A DNA stretch of 64,000 bases from positions 620,001 to 684,000 of the forward strand of contig NZ_JACOQK010000001.1 in assembly GCF_014297275.1 (NCBI RefSeq). Direction: 5' to 3'. Below are positions 1-9,550 of this stretch, one piece after another (positions within the stretch are counted from its first letter, which is position 1; every line of letters starts with the position of its first letter). This stretch comes from Clostridium facile. GTDB lineage: Bacteria; Bacillota; Clostridia; Oscillospirales; Ruminococcaceae. A program made the translations under genes and the position numbers. The notes under the pieces were generated by a model. It was not told the DNA's origin. It saw only the letters and a list, made by a program, of their open reading frames with translations, and ran no database searches.

Positions 1-728
1 CGTTTGAGTATTGCCATTCTTTGACTAGTATTTGCATTCCAAAAAATGTTACTTCTATTGAGGAAGCAGTATTTATGAAATGTGAGAATTTCCAAACGAT
101 TTATGGCTATGGCGGAACTCGTGCGGCAACTTACGCAAAAGAAAATGGTTATCAGTTTATTGATTTAAACGCACCGTTTACGGATGTATCTTATGGTGAT
201 TGGTTCTATGATGCTGTATCATTTATGTACCAATATGGTTTGATGACAGGCACAACCCCAACTACATTTGACCCAGCAGTACCAATGAACCGTGCCCAGT
301 TCGCCACTGTATTGTACCGCCTGGCAGGGGAACCAGAAGTAGAGTATACCCCGAATTTCCCAGATGTACCGGATGGATGGTTCTATTCTGATGCCATCAC
401 ATGGGCAACGGAAAATGGCATTATTACTGGATATGACGATGGCAATTTTGGCACCCAGGTGAATATCACAAGGGAACAGATCGTAACATTGCTATACCGC
501 TTTGCCAACTGTGTCGGGCTGGATACCTCACAAAGAGTATCTCTTGATGAATATGTAGATGGAAATTCCGTAAGTGGTTTCGCGAAGGACGCCATGGAAT
601 GGGCGCTTGCGGTTGGTATTATCCAAGGCCAGAACAACCAAGGTATTATTGATCCTCAAGGGGAATCGGGCCGAGCGGTTGGGGCAACCATCTTTATGAG
701 GTTTCTCCTCAACTTTTCGTTCCAATGA
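1..728 (+). CDS. SLH-domain surface protein with BspA-type LRR, 5' end outside window
   Basis: The open frame runs in from the left edge (first full codon at position 3), so this is a C-terminal fragment. The first ~50 residues are the end of a BspA-type leucine-rich repeat (CHSLTSICIPKNVTSI). Two to three SLH modules follow (FTDVSYGDWFYDAV, FPDVPDGWFYSDAI, and a third ending GRAVGATIFMRF). SLH modules tether secreted proteins non-covalently to cell-wall polysaccharide. From about residue 50 on it is nearly identical to the next gene, so the two are recent paralogs. Its last residues (LLNFSFQ) differ from the paralog (MERYQM). Ligand unknown. Confidence 0.85.
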   Translation, partial: FEYCHSLTSICIPKNVTSIEEAVFMKCENFQTIYGYGGTRAATYAKENGYQFIDLNAPFTDVSYGDWFYDAVSFMYQYGLMTGTTPTTFDPAVPMNRAQFATVLYRLAGEPEVEYTPNFPDVPDGWFYSDAITWATENGIITGYDDGNFGTQVNITREQIVTLLYRFANCVGLDTSQRVSLDEYVDGNSVSGFAKDAMEWALAVGIIQGQNNQGIIDPQGESGRAVGATIFMRFLLNFSFQ

Positions 729-757
729 TATTGGATACTATACAAGACAATATCATT
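724..757 (+). terminator. hairpin overlapping the stop codon of the first SLH gene
   Basis: AATGATATTG (724-733) and CAATATCATT (748-757) form a perfect 10-bp stem, followed by a T-containing stretch. It is AT-rich, so termination strength is uncertain. The remaining intergenic DNA to 924 holds no gene, only the AAAGGAGG ribosome site of the next one. Confidence 0.45.
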
Positions 758-924
758 TTGAATCATTGTTTTTACTATAAATAGCTTAGAGATGGTTTGT
801 ATGATTTTTTCTCCTATATTAGGGTAAGATAACGTTTCGAGAATAAAATAGCATTTATTTGATAACAAAATTTGCAGAGGTTCGTTTATTTTAATTTACC
901 AAAATAAAAAAAGGAGGTATTGGT

Positions 925-2091
925 ATGAAAAATTTTAACATTGTAAAACGGTCGTTAGCTGTATTTGTCAGTATGGTAATGGCTTGCTCTGTTACAGCAA
1001 TCTCTGTAACAGCGGCGGAACCATCACAAACACAATTTCCAGTTGCTTATGCAGAGCAGCAGGGCGATTTCCAAATTGAGAACGGAGTATTGGTAAAATA
1101 CACTGGTTCTGGAGGGGAAGTTATTATTCCAGATACGGTGAACAGTATTGGAGATTATGCTTTTTCCCATTGTAAAGAGCTAACCAGTGTTGTAATTCCA
1201 GAAACAGTTACCCGTATAGGAAATGCTGCATTTTATTATTGTACGAATTTGACAAATATAGTATTGCCAGATAGCATTACTGAGTTAGGAAAATTTGCGT
1301 TTGGAATGTGTTATGGTTTGTCAAATATTACAATCCCTAAAGGTGTTACTACCATACATAATTGGACGTTTGCGTGTTGTGAAAATTTACAATCAGTTGT
1401 TATATTACCAAATGTTTCTAAGATTAGCCAATCCGCATTTGATGGATGTACCAAGTTGACTACAGTTTATGGTTTAAGCGGAACTTATCCAGAAACATTT
1501 GCGAATGAAAATAAGTACCAGTTTATTGATATCAATGAGCCATTTACCGATGTGGCTTATGGCGACTGGTTCTATGACGCTGTTGTATTTGTATACAAAC
1601 AAGAGCTTATGACAGGCACAACCCCAACGACATTTGATCCGGCAGTACCAATGAACCGTGCCCAGTTCGCTACTGTATTGTACCGCCTGGCAGGGGAACC
1701 AGAAGTAGAGTATACTCCGAATTTCCCAGATGTACCGGATGGATGGTTCTATTCTGATGCCATCACATGGGCAACGGAAAATGGCATTATTACCGGATAT
1801 GATGATGGCAATTTTGGAACCCAGGTGAATATCACAAGGGAACAGATCGTAACATTGCTATACCGATATGCTAACTATGTCGGGCTGGACACCTCGCAAA
1901 GAGCATCCCTTGACGAATATGTGGATGGAAGCTCAGTAAGTAGTTTCGCGAAGGACGCCATGGAATGGGCGCTTGCAGTTGGCATTATCCAAGGCCAGAA
2001 CAACCAAGGTATCATTGATCCTCAAGGGGAAGCCGGCCGTGCCGCTGGAGCAACTATCTTTATGCGCTTTATGGAACGGTATCAAATGTAA
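925..2091 (+). CDS. secreted BspA-like leucine-rich repeat protein with SLH anchor
   Basis: 388 aa. The start is set by AAGGAGG just upstream of ATG 925. A Sec signal peptide (~residues 1-31, cleavage near VTAAEP) is followed by a short linker and about five BspA-type LRR units (~45-190; e.g. VNSIGDYAFSHCKELTSVVI), then three SLH modules (~205-385). BspA-type LRRs are extracellular recognition modules often seen in gut and oral bacteria; SLH modules bind the wall. The SLH region is almost identical in DNA to the gene on its left, pointing to duplication or gene conversion. It has its own terminator. Confidence 0.9.
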   Translation: MKNFNIVKRSLAVFVSMVMACSVTAISVTAAEPSQTQFPVAYAEQQGDFQIENGVLVKYTGSGGEVIIPDTVNSIGDYAFSHCKELTSVVIPETVTRIGNAAFYYCTNLTNIVLPDSITELGKFAFGMCYGLSNITIPKGVTTIHNWTFACCENLQSVVILPNVSKISQSAFDGCTKLTTVYGLSGTYPETFANENKYQFIDINEPFTDVAYGDWFYDAVVFVYKQELMTGTTPTTFDPAVPMNRAQFATVLYRLAGEPEVEYTPNFPDVPDGWFYSDAITWATENGIITGYDDGNFGTQVNITREQIVTLLYRYANYVGLDTSQRASLDEYVDGSSVSSFAKDAMEWALAVGIIQGQNNQGIIDPQGEAGRAAGATIFMRFMERYQM

Positions 2092-2122
2092 TGCTCTGTA
2101 AAAATTTTTGTAATTAAAAATT

Positions 2123-2165
2123 TATCAGCTGCAACTCAATAAAGTTGCAGCTGATAGTTATTTTA
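2123..2165 (+). terminator. Rho-independent terminator
   Basis: A perfect 14-bp stem, TATCAGCTGCAACT (2123-2136) with AGTTGCAGCTGATA (2143-2156), is followed by GTTATTTTAT, just after the BspA-SLH gene. Confidence 0.85.
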
Positions 2166-2258
2166 TGTATTATATATGAATAATCTGCTTTGTAGTATTT
2201 ATTATAAAATTTGCTCGAAATTTTTGTTTTTAGTGGTAAATTATGTAATATATGCGAA

Positions 2259-2286
2259 TTGACTGTGGTATAATCTATGCTATAAT
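2259..2286 (+). promoter_or_regulatory. sigma-A type promoter for the SLH-peptidase gene
   Basis: TTGACT (2259-2264), a 16-bp spacer, then TATAAT (2281-2286), about 80 bp before the chosen ATG at 2365. Confidence 0.75.
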
Positions 2287-2364
2287 AAAAATATTGATTT
2301 GATTCATAATAGGGTAATTTTTTATCTTTCTATTGTCGAAATATCAAAGAATTTGGAGGAATTT

Positions 2365-4482
2365 ATGAGAAAGTTTATCGCATTAAAACGGTTGATGGCT
2401 GGCTTTATCAGCTCAGTTCTGCTGTTTTCTACTGCAATTACAGTTTCTGCAGCGGATTTACAGCAGCCAGTTAGCCAAACTGAGCTTCAGGCACAACAAC
2501 AAGATGTACAATCCAGGGCGGCTGGCATTCCATATACGGATGTTTCAGAGGCGGATTGGTGTTACGACGCAGTAAAATACATGTACGACCACAATATTAT
2601 GACAGGGATAAGCCCTACTTTATTTAATCCAGCAGTGGAGATGAACCGTGCCCAGTTTGCTACGGTTTTATACCGTATGGAGGGGTCTCCTGCAATAGAA
2701 TATACCCCTGTTTTCGCGGATGTTCCAGATGGGACTTTTTATGCTGACGCGGTAACTTGGGCAAACAGGGAAGGTATTATAACAGGCTATGGCAATGGAT
2801 ACTTTGGTACCGAGGTCAATATCACTAGGGAACAGATTGCGACCATCCTATATCGCTACGCTAACTATAAAGGGGTTGATACCTCCTATAAGTTATCGGT
2901 CAATCATTTTCCGGATGGCGGCTATGTAAGTGGTTTTTCCAGGGATGCGATTGAATGGACCCTCGCCAACGAGATTATCAAAGGGGAAAACAATCAATCC
3001 ATCATTAACCCACAAGGGGAAGCTGGCCGTGCGGTAGCAGCAACCATTATCATGCGTTATCTGGCGCCAAGTACTATCATGGTGGAAACAACCGCTTCTA
3101 TGAGCTATCTCTCCAATAATACTTGGCATGATTTTCATACATCAGCGTCAGCGTACCCGATTGACGGTTTAAAACTGCAAACAGACCCAAGCAAACCTTA
3201 TTATTTGTATTACCGTACTCTGAACAGTGGGAAAACTTCATTTTATCCAAGGGTAACCAGTATTGAAAACGACTACGCAGGGTATCCGGGAAAACCAATC
3301 CGATTGTTGGATATTGAAGCCCGTAGTACCGATAATGGCACCAACCTGCAAACAGGGGCTGTTGTAGTCATGTACCGAGTACATACCGTAGGTGTTGGCT
3401 GGTTCCCATGGGTGAGCAACGCTGACCCTGCCTGGATGGAACGGGTAAAACTAAAATTTAATTTGCCAGACAGTATTGATACCGGATCCGATAATGCGGG
3501 ATTAGAAGGAAATGATATTGACGGGGTTGAAATCCGGATTTTTGAGGAAACAAAATCAAAACTTCCTTCCAGCAACTCCAAAGTAATACAAGCTCCATTT
3601 ATTTCTCAGTTAGGTGCCTATCCAACCGGATGCGAAAGCGTCAGCGCAGTAATGGCGTTGAACTATGCTGGCATCAATATGAGCGTGGATACCTTTATTG
3701 ACAACTATTTATACAAAACAGGTTTTCCTTTTGACCCAGACGAATCCTTTGGGGGAGACCCTCGGTCCACCAGCGGTTATGGATGTTATGCCCGTGTGAT
3801 TAAAAAAGCCCTGGATCAAATTTTAGCTGGTACAGGCTATACCGCAAAAATGTTTAACGATGTACCATTACAGGAATTGTGTACCCAATACATTGACAAT
3901 GATATTCCGGTGATTGTATGGGGGACTATGGAAATGCAGCCAGAAAAATTGTCAAGGACATGGACCTACAATGGAAGGACAATTTATTGGAAAACGCCAG
4001 AACACTGCCTATTGATGGTGGGATATGACGATGGCGGGTATATTTTTAACGACCCATTGCGTAGGCAGCCGCAAACCTATTATGGAAAAGAAACAGTGGA
4101 ATCCGCTTACCGTGGTATGTACAGCCAGGCGATTGTGATTGTAAAAGACGGCACAAGGATGGAATCGGAACCGGCTCCTGATTTTGAGGAACCAATGGCT
4201 CCGGAATCTTCTGCGCCGGAAACAACTCCATCGATGCCTTCTGAAGGGAATCCACCAAGCCAGGATTCTTCCCAGGCATCTTCTCAACCAGCGGAATCTA
4301 CCCCTCCTCAGGAGTCCGAACCAGTAGAATCCACTCCTTCGGAGGTTCCACCGGAAGGAAATACTTCTTCTGAACCGGAAACTTCCCAACCGGAGGAATC
4401 CAGTTCAACCCCAGAAGGGTCCAGTTCATCCTCAACGGATCCATCAGAGGGGCATACTCAAACCGAAAGTTCCCAATCATAA
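2365..4482 (+). CDS. SLH-anchored protein with ChW-like region and C39-type cysteine peptidase domain
   Basis: 705 aa. ATG 2365 is chosen because TTTGGAGGA precedes it and a signal peptide follows (MRKFIALKRLMAGF, cleavage near VSAAD). Order: signal peptide, three SLH modules (~55-230), a middle region with a clostridial ChW-like stretch (VHTVGVGWFPWV, ~335-400), a Peptidase_C39_2-like domain (~410-590), and a ~110-residue Pro/Ser/Glu-rich tail. In the peptidase domain Cys ~423 (YPTGCESVSAVM), His ~547 (TPEHCLLMVGYDD) and Asp (YIFNDP) are candidate catalytic residues. It is probably displayed on the wall and cleaves peptides or protein. No transporter or bacteriocin peptide lies beside it, so a leader-peptidase role is unlikely. 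Confidence 0.85.
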   Translation: MRKFIALKRLMAGFISSVLLFSTAITVSAADLQQPVSQTELQAQQQDVQSRAAGIPYTDVSEADWCYDAVKYMYDHNIMTGISPTLFNPAVEMNRAQFATVLYRMEGSPAIEYTPVFADVPDGTFYADAVTWANREGIITGYGNGYFGTEVNITREQIATILYRYANYKGVDTSYKLSVNHFPDGGYVSGFSRDAIEWTLANEIIKGENNQSIINPQGEAGRAVAATIIMRYLAPSTIMVETTASMSYLSNNTWHDFHTSASAYPIDGLKLQTDPSKPYYLYYRTLNSGKTSFYPRVTSIENDYAGYPGKPIRLLDIEARSTDNGTNLQTGAVVVMYRVHTVGVGWFPWVSNADPAWMERVKLKFNLPDSIDTGSDNAGLEGNDIDGVEIRIFEETKSKLPSSNSKVIQAPFISQLGAYPTGCESVSAVMALNYAGINMSVDTFIDNYLYKTGFPFDPDESFGGDPRSTSGYGCYARVIKKALDQILAGTGYTAKMFNDVPLQELCTQYIDNDIPVIVWGTMEMQPEKLSRTWTYNGRTIYWKTPEHCLLMVGYDDGGYIFNDPLRRQPQTYYGKETVESAYRGMYSQAIVIVKDGTRMESEPAPDFEEPMAPESSAPETTPSMPSEGNPPSQDSSQASSQPAESTPPQESEPVESTPSEVPPEGNTSSEPETSQPEESSSTPEGSSSSSTDPSEGHTQTESSQS

Positions 4483-4487
4483 ATGAA

Positions 4488-4527
4488 AAGCAGGGGGTGA
4501 ATTTCACTTCCTGCTTGTACTTTTTTG
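4488..4527 (+). terminator. Rho-independent terminator
   Basis: AAGCAGGGGGTGAA pairs with TTCACTTCCTGCTT (two G-U pairs), followed by GTACTTTTTT. Confidence 0.75.
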
Positions 4528-4673
4528 GTGATCCATTGGTATCCTTAAGAAATACAAATTGATTTCTACAGAATCGGGTACGACAATATTTAACCAGTGG
4601 GTGCAACTGTTTTCCTGGATGGAAACGGTAGTTTATGATTTTACCAAAAAAACATTTTGTAAGGAGGAATTCT

Positions 4674-6002
4674 GTGAAAAATCTGGTAAGGATTTTGTAC
4701 ATCATTCTTATTTCCATGATAGTAAATTGTGTTTTCTTTCTGGTAGAATGGAAACTTTGGTACCTTCTACCGGTTTTGCTGTTGTTTTTTCTTTTTGTCA
4801 ATGTATTCCCTTCTATCCACAATTTTAAAGTTCCCACCTTTCGGCTCCGGATTGCGGCAGATGGGGCGGAACTGTTAATCTTATTTTTGGCGACCTCTGT
4901 GGTATCCGGTGTGTACCACATTGTAATGGCGTTCCAGCTGTTTCCAAGCCACTGGCTGGTTTGGGTGGTGAGCGCGTTGGTTGCCATTTTAACCGAGAGC
5001 ATCCTGTTTTGGAACGGGATTATCCGTGTTTACTGCACCTCTTTGCAGTTGGGCATCCGAAGGAGGGTGATTGGGATTGTCTGTGGATGGATTCCCATCG
5101 CCAATCTGTGGGCGTTATGCAGCATTATCTATGTTGTCTGTTCGGAGGTTTCGTTTGAAACCCAAAAAATGCGGTTAAACCAGCAACGGCAGCAGGAACA
5201 AATCTGCCACACAAAATACCCTATTTTATTGGTACACGGGGTATTTTTCCGGGATTTTAAATATCTGAATTATTGGGGAAGGATTCCGGAGGAGCTGAAG
5301 AAAAACGGGGCGGTTTTGTTTTATGGGAACCACCATTCCGCTTCTTCGGTACGGGAAAGCGCCTGTGAGCTGACCAAAAGGATTCAGCAAATTGTGGAGG
5401 AAACCAAATGCGAAAAGGTGAACATCATCGCCCATTCCAAAGGCGGCTTGGATTGCCGGTACGCCATCAGCCAGATGGGAGCGGCACCCTATGTGGCTTC
5501 CCTCACCACAATCAACACTCCGCATCAGGGATGCTTGTTTGTGGATTACCTGCTCAATAAGGTTTCGGTCAAGTTCCAAAACGGAATTGCCTCCAAATAT
5601 AACAGTACCTTAAAAAGGTTGGGGGATACCTCCCCGGATTTTCTGGCAGCGGTGAACGACCTTTCTTCCAACGCCTGCAAAAACTTAAATGAACAGATGC
5701 CCGATTCCCCCCAGGTTTATTACCAGACAGTGGGCTCCAAATTAAACCACGCCATCAGTGGGAAGTTCCCATTGAATTTTTCCTACCCGCTAGTAAAACA
5801 TTTTGATGGCGGCAATGATGGATTGGTGGCAGAGACCTCTTTCCAGTTCCACAACCACAAACACACCTTTTTAACTACGCCGGGCAGCCGTGGAATTTCC
5901 CATGGGGATATGATTGACCTGAACCGGGAGAACATCCCAGGTTTTGATGTGCGGGAATTTTATGTGCAGCTGGTGGCAGATTTGAAACAAAATGGGTTTT
6001 AA
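4674..6002 (+). CDS. membrane-anchored alpha/beta-hydrolase, lipase-like
   Basis: 442 aa from GTG 4674, chosen because AAGGAGG (4661-4667) sits 6 bp upstream; an ATG at 4635 lacks such a site. The N-terminal ~170 residues hold four to five hydrophobic helices. The C-terminal part is a lipase-type alpha/beta hydrolase: oxyanion motif YPILLVHG (~182-189), nucleophile elbow AHSKGG with Ser ~254, and a late Asp/His region (HFDGGNDGLV, GISHGD). The order resembles triacylglycerol lipases (LipA/esterase type) acting at the membrane face. Substrate unknown. It starts a same-strand run of genes to 9107. Confidence 0.8.
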   Translation: MKNLVRILYIILISMIVNCVFFLVEWKLWYLLPVLLLFFLFVNVFPSIHNFKVPTFRLRIAADGAELLILFLATSVVSGVYHIVMAFQLFPSHWLVWVVSALVAILTESILFWNGIIRVYCTSLQLGIRRRVIGIVCGWIPIANLWALCSIIYVVCSEVSFETQKMRLNQQRQQEQICHTKYPILLVHGVFFRDFKYLNYWGRIPEELKKNGAVLFYGNHHSASSVRESACELTKRIQQIVEETKCEKVNIIAHSKGGLDCRYAISQMGAAPYVASLTTINTPHQGCLFVDYLLNKVSVKFQNGIASKYNSTLKRLGDTSPDFLAAVNDLSSNACKNLNEQMPDSPQVYYQTVGSKLNHAISGKFPLNFSYPLVKHFDGGNDGLVAETSFQFHNHKHTFLTTPGSRGISHGDMIDLNRENIPGFDVREFYVQLVADLKQNGF

Positions 6003-6031
6003 CGGATGGATTCCCCAAGGAGGAAAAAGAA

Positions 6032-6715
6032 ATGGGAAAGCTGTCTTTTTACCAAAAATTAGATCTGATGGACCGTTGGGAAGAACAGCCCAACCTTGCC
6101 CAGATGAAACGGTATTGCCCCGCTTTTATCCGGTGTAAAAACGGGGAAGTCCGTTTGCGGACGGCACAGGTGCTGGCGAATGTGGAGGAGGAAAGCCTGC
6201 TCCAGCTTTTGTACCCCCTGGTAAATGATCCGGAAGAATTGGTGCGGGTGAATGCCTGTGATTCTTTGGGAAGTTCCAAAAGCCCAGCGTCCTATCAGAT
6301 GCTGACAATGAAATTGCAGGATACCCCTTTGGTGCGAAGCTATGTTGTGCTATCGCTGGCAGATATTGCGTTATCGCTGGGGGAGAAACTACAAGAAGAA
6401 TGTTTCCATTTACTGCTGGAACATCTGCAAACGGAGGAAGCTCCAGGGGTAACAATTCGCTGTTACCGGTCGCTCTATCTGTTAAAGCGGGAGGAACGCT
6501 ATTTGGATTTGCTGTTGCGGAATTTGCGCCATCCGGATTACCGTGTTCGTTGTGCTGGGTTCCATCTGTTGGGCGATATGGTTACTCCTTCCAATTGCCG
6601 CAAAATCAAACAGGCGGTGTTGGAGTGCTCTAAACAGGAAGAAAGTGTTGCCGTTTCCAGCGCGATAAACAATTTCAAAAAAGAGTTTGTATCAAAAGGA
6701 GAAAAAATATGGTAG
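6032..6715 (+). CDS. HEAT-repeat protein
   Basis: 227 aa, soluble, no signal peptide. Repeated helical pairs with the HEAT pattern are visible (VRLRTAQVLANVEEESLLQLLYPLV, LVRVNACDSLGSSKSP, YRVRCAGFHLLGDMV). Such scaffolds bind proteins. It follows the lipase by 29 bp with GGAGG upstream, and its stop overlaps the ATG of the next gene (ATGGTAG, 6709-6715), so the genes are translationally coupled. Partner unknown. Confidence 0.75.
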   Translation: MGKLSFYQKLDLMDRWEEQPNLAQMKRYCPAFIRCKNGEVRLRTAQVLANVEEESLLQLLYPLVNDPEELVRVNACDSLGSSKSPASYQMLTMKLQDTPLVRSYVVLSLADIALSLGEKLQEECFHLLLEHLQTEEAPGVTIRCYRSLYLLKREERYLDLLLRNLRHPDYRVRCAGFHLLGDMVTPSNCRKIKQAVLECSKQEESVAVSSAINNFKKEFVSKGEKIW

Positions 6716-7356
6716 GCACGAGTATCCGGTTCCTTGTATTTGGAGCCATTTTTGTAGCATTATTGGTGTTGGTTCGGAAATCAAAATGGGTACATAAAAA
6801 GTGGATGACCATACTGAGCGCTATCCTGGTTCTTGTGTTGTGGTCGGTATCTACGATGTTCCCACCGGAGAACCTTTTTCTTACCTTCCCCACTGCCAGG
6901 TCCGCGTATTACTATATGAATATGGACCACATTACAGATGTGTTAGAGGGCGATGAATCCTGTCTGATTCTTTCTATCAAGGGCAGTACCACTGGTATGG
7001 AGTTTTTACCAAAAAATTCCCGCGGATATCAACTTCCTGGGATTACACCAGTCCGTAAACTTGAGTCGTTTTATATTAACACAAAATCGGGTAGAGGGAT
7101 AATAGACCTTTATCATGTCAACTATACCAATGACTACTATCTGTTTGGCAATTGGAAGCCAAAGGATAATAATGATACATTTGAGTTGTCCGATAACCAG
7201 AATTCCGAGTTTTTATTCTATTCAACAGAAATACCCGATGGTACCATGAGATATTCTTTTTATATGAGCGTCAACAACCTGACAGAGGACTACGAGCTGT
7301 ATCTGAATGAGGATACCACAATATCGTTTTCTAAGAATGGACTGGAAGCAAAATAA
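6709..7356 (+). CDS. membrane-anchored protein of unknown function
   Basis: 215 aa. Two N-terminal hydrophobic segments (IRFLVFGAIFVALLVLV, ~6-22; WMTILSAILVLVLWSVSTMF, ~32-51) are followed by a ~160-residue domain, probably extracytoplasmic, rich in Tyr, Asn and Asp. No family recognised. It overlaps the HEAT gene by 7 bp and precedes a small lipoprotein, so these genes probably make a shared envelope function. Confidence 0.65.
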   Translation: MVGTSIRFLVFGAIFVALLVLVRKSKWVHKKWMTILSAILVLVLWSVSTMFPPENLFLTFPTARSAYYYMNMDHITDVLEGDESCLILSIKGSTTGMEFLPKNSRGYQLPGITPVRKLESFYINTKSGRGIIDLYHVNYTNDYYLFGNWKPKDNNDTFELSDNQNSEFLFYSTEIPDGTMRYSFYMSVNNLTEDYELYLNEDTTISFSKNGLEAK

Positions 7357-7392
7357 ATCGTTCAATATTGCTGGAATAGAGGGGTTGAGGAG

Positions 7393-7824
7393 ATGAGGAA
7401 AAAGCCTGTTATTCTCATTTTTATACTGTGTACTGTTTTATTTTGTTCAGGGTGCAGCTATTGGGTGAGAGAAGTCAAGTACTATTCACAGAGGGATAAT
7501 TATGTAAATGCGGTTGGAACAGTGACCCACATTGCTTACAGTGAAGATAATACCAGGTTATATTTGGGCTTTTCGGAATTAACACCAACTTTTGATGACG
7601 ACTGTTTTAAAATTGTTGGAGAAAATTTGCGAATAGCACAGGATAACGGCATTGATACAAAAATAAAAATAGGCGATCAAGTTGAGTTTATCACAGCACC
7701 AAGATATTTTTATGATGGATATATAATGCCTATTGTTGCGATATCCGTAAATGGTGAATGCTTATTGGAATTTGAAGAAGGATTTGGAAATTTTTTCAAA
7801 TGGATTATGAAACATGGGGGGTAA
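7393..7824 (+). CDS. small lipoprotein, unknown function
   Basis: 143 aa. It starts MRKKPVILIFILCTVLFCSGC, a lipoprotein signal with lipidated Cys 21, followed by a compact ~120-residue domain with alternating beta-like segments (VGTVTHIAYSEDNTRLYLGF, VEFITAPRYFYDGYIMPIVA). GTTGAGGAG precedes the ATG. It lies 7 bp before the next gene. No family recognised. Confidence 0.7.
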   Translation: MRKKPVILIFILCTVLFCSGCSYWVREVKYYSQRDNYVNAVGTVTHIAYSEDNTRLYLGFSELTPTFDDDCFKIVGENLRIAQDNGIDTKIKIGDQVEFITAPRYFYDGYIMPIVAISVNGECLLEFEEGFGNFFKWIMKHGG

Positions 7825-7831
7825 ACAGTAG

Positions 7832-8707
7832 ATGGGAGTATGGGGACCAGCGATTTTATCGGATGATGTGGCATGTGATATTCGGGATGAATATCATGCA
7901 CTATTAATGATAGGAAAAACCAGTGAGGAAGCAACCCAATATTTACTGGAAACCGATTACCCGGAAATTCAGGGTACAGAGGATGAAACGGTTTTCTGGC
8001 TGGCATTGGCGCTGAGCCAATGGAAAAAGGGGCGATTATTGCCCGAAGTAAAACAGCAGGCGATTGCGATTATTGATGCTGGAACAGATTTAGAGCGATG
8101 GCAGCAGGATGAAAAATTATTAAAAAAGAGGATAACGGTCTTACAAAAACTAAAAGACACCTTAAATTCCCCTATGCCGGCAGCCAAAAAAATGAGGCCA
8201 CCATCTGTATGGCATTCTCCTTGGGCGGTGGGGGATTTGCTGGCGTACCAAATTACAAATCCAACAATCCTTTATCCAGAGTTCCTTCATAAGTATGTTT
8301 TGTTGAGGGTCATTAAAATCAGAAAAATTCCTTTTCTTTCTAGTATGGATACTCCATGGCATGATGAATCTATTTTAGTAGGGTTATACCAATGGTATGG
8401 GGATGAAATCCCAAATGCAGATATTGTGAATCAATTGGAGTATGCTGTAATAGGGGAAAATGATGTAATCTTTCGTGGGAAATGTACGGAAACTTGTATG
8501 GAATTATGTATCTATAGTAATCGGGAATTGAAACAATATCCGATCCAGTGTATTGGACAGGATGCTTCCTACCAAAAAGGAATATCACCTTTTTTCCACA
8601 CAAATTATTGGGAATATGGACTCCATACATTGATTTCGTTAGACCATACCATTTGTTCAGCACTGCATCGGTATTTTCCTGAAGCGGGTCAAGAGAACAA
8701 GAATTAG
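7832..8707 (+). CDS. hypothetical protein with DUF4259-like N-terminus
   Basis: 291 aa, cytoplasmic. The opening MGVWGPAILSDDVACDIRDEY resembles the MGxWGxxIFxxDxA start of DUF4259 proteins. A helical region follows (to ~115), then a beta-rich domain with WxxGDLLAYQI (~128-140). DUF4259 proteins are often found near polymorphic-toxin or immunity genes, but no toxin is seen here. Ribosome site GGGGG at ~7815. Function unknown. Confidence 0.6.
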   Translation: MGVWGPAILSDDVACDIRDEYHALLMIGKTSEEATQYLLETDYPEIQGTEDETVFWLALALSQWKKGRLLPEVKQQAIAIIDAGTDLERWQQDEKLLKKRITVLQKLKDTLNSPMPAAKKMRPPSVWHSPWAVGDLLAYQITNPTILYPEFLHKYVLLRVIKIRKIPFLSSMDTPWHDESILVGLYQWYGDEIPNADIVNQLEYAVIGENDVIFRGKCTETCMELCIYSNRELKQYPIQCIGQDASYQKGISPFFHTNYWEYGLHTLISLDHTICSALHRYFPEAGQENKN

Positions 8708-8723
8708 AAAGGAAGTGGAATGG

Positions 8724-9107
8724 ATGAAAACAATACAAGTGGCGGCGGCAGTGATCCAAAAAGAGGGGCGCATTTTTGCCACGCAAAGGGGATATGGAAA
8801 ATGGAAAGGCTGGTGGGAATTTCCTGGCGGGAAGATAGAGCCAGGGGAAACACCGGAACAAGCCCTGAAACGTGAAATCAAAGAGGAGTTGAACACCGTT
8901 GTACAGGTAGGGGAACTGGCGGATGTGATCGAATACGATTATCCGGATTGTCACCTGACGATGTACTGTTATTTTTGCCAGGTGGTTTCGGGGAATCTGG
9001 AACTGTTGGAACACGAATCTGCCCGCTGGCTGGCAAAAGGGGAATTGGATACGGTCAACTGGCTTCCGGCGGATATTGATTTTATCCAGAAGCTAAAAAA
9101 TGGATAA
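8724..9107 (+). CDS. Nudix (MutT-like) NTP pyrophosphohydrolase
   Basis: 127 aa from ATG 8724 (AAAGGAAG at 8708-8715 gives normal spacing; an upstream GTG at 8715 overlaps that site). The Nudix box is complete: GGKIEPGE, then REIKEEL, then a hydrophobic residue (~residues 35-57). It binds Mg2+ and hydrolyses nucleoside-diphosphate-linked substrates. The closest type by pattern (WEFPGGKIEPGETPEQALKR) is (deoxy)nucleoside triphosphate pyrophosphohydrolase, which removes damaged nucleotides such as 8-oxo-dGTP. Last gene of the run that starts with the lipase. Confidence 0.9.
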   Translation: MKTIQVAAAVIQKEGRIFATQRGYGKWKGWWEFPGGKIEPGETPEQALKREIKEELNTVVQVGELADVIEYDYPDCHLTMYCYFCQVVSGNLELLEHESARWLAKGELDTVNWLPADIDFIQKLKNG

Positions 9108-9141
9108 AACCCTCCAATCCAGGAAAAATAGAAAAAAGGAT

Positions 9142-9180
9142 AAAATAGTTATTATTTAAAATAATAACTATTTTTATTTT
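9142..9180 (+). terminator. Rho-independent terminator
   Basis: AAAATAGTTATTATTT and its near-perfect complement AAAATAATAACTATTTT run into TTTTTATTTT. It closes the lipase-to-Nudix run. The DNA from 9181 to 9535 holds no convincing gene. Confidence 0.8.
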
Positions 9181-9550
9181 TGCCTGGAAACAGTTGACTT
9201 TTCTTGCTTTGTGTTGTAAGCTATTAATCATAGGAAATAATACTGATTTTTGAAATACAGGATTCTATTTTGTTTCGTGGGGTAGTAATATTTGCGGAAG
9301 AAAGCAATCATTCCGATTTGAGATTGCCAAGGAAGATAAAATGTTCCGCCTTGTAAGTGTTGATATAGTCTATGAAAGCTTTGAACTGTACGGCTATAAA
9401 ATAGTATCCATATGAGGCTCAACGAAACCAATTTGTATTTCGTTGGATTCTACCACATATTTTGTGTACCAAACATAACAAAATTCAGTTTATCTATGAG
9501 GAAACATATGACGTAATCCAATAACGATAGATTTAAAAGGAGGTTGTAAC

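Noticed and set aside
4298..5002. 234-aa minus-strand frame
   Set aside because: It is antisense to the peptidase tail and the lipase start, spans a terminator and has no ribosome site.
9228..9431. 67-aa minus-strand frame after the Nudix gene
   Set aside because: No ribosome site; AT-rich intergenic composition.
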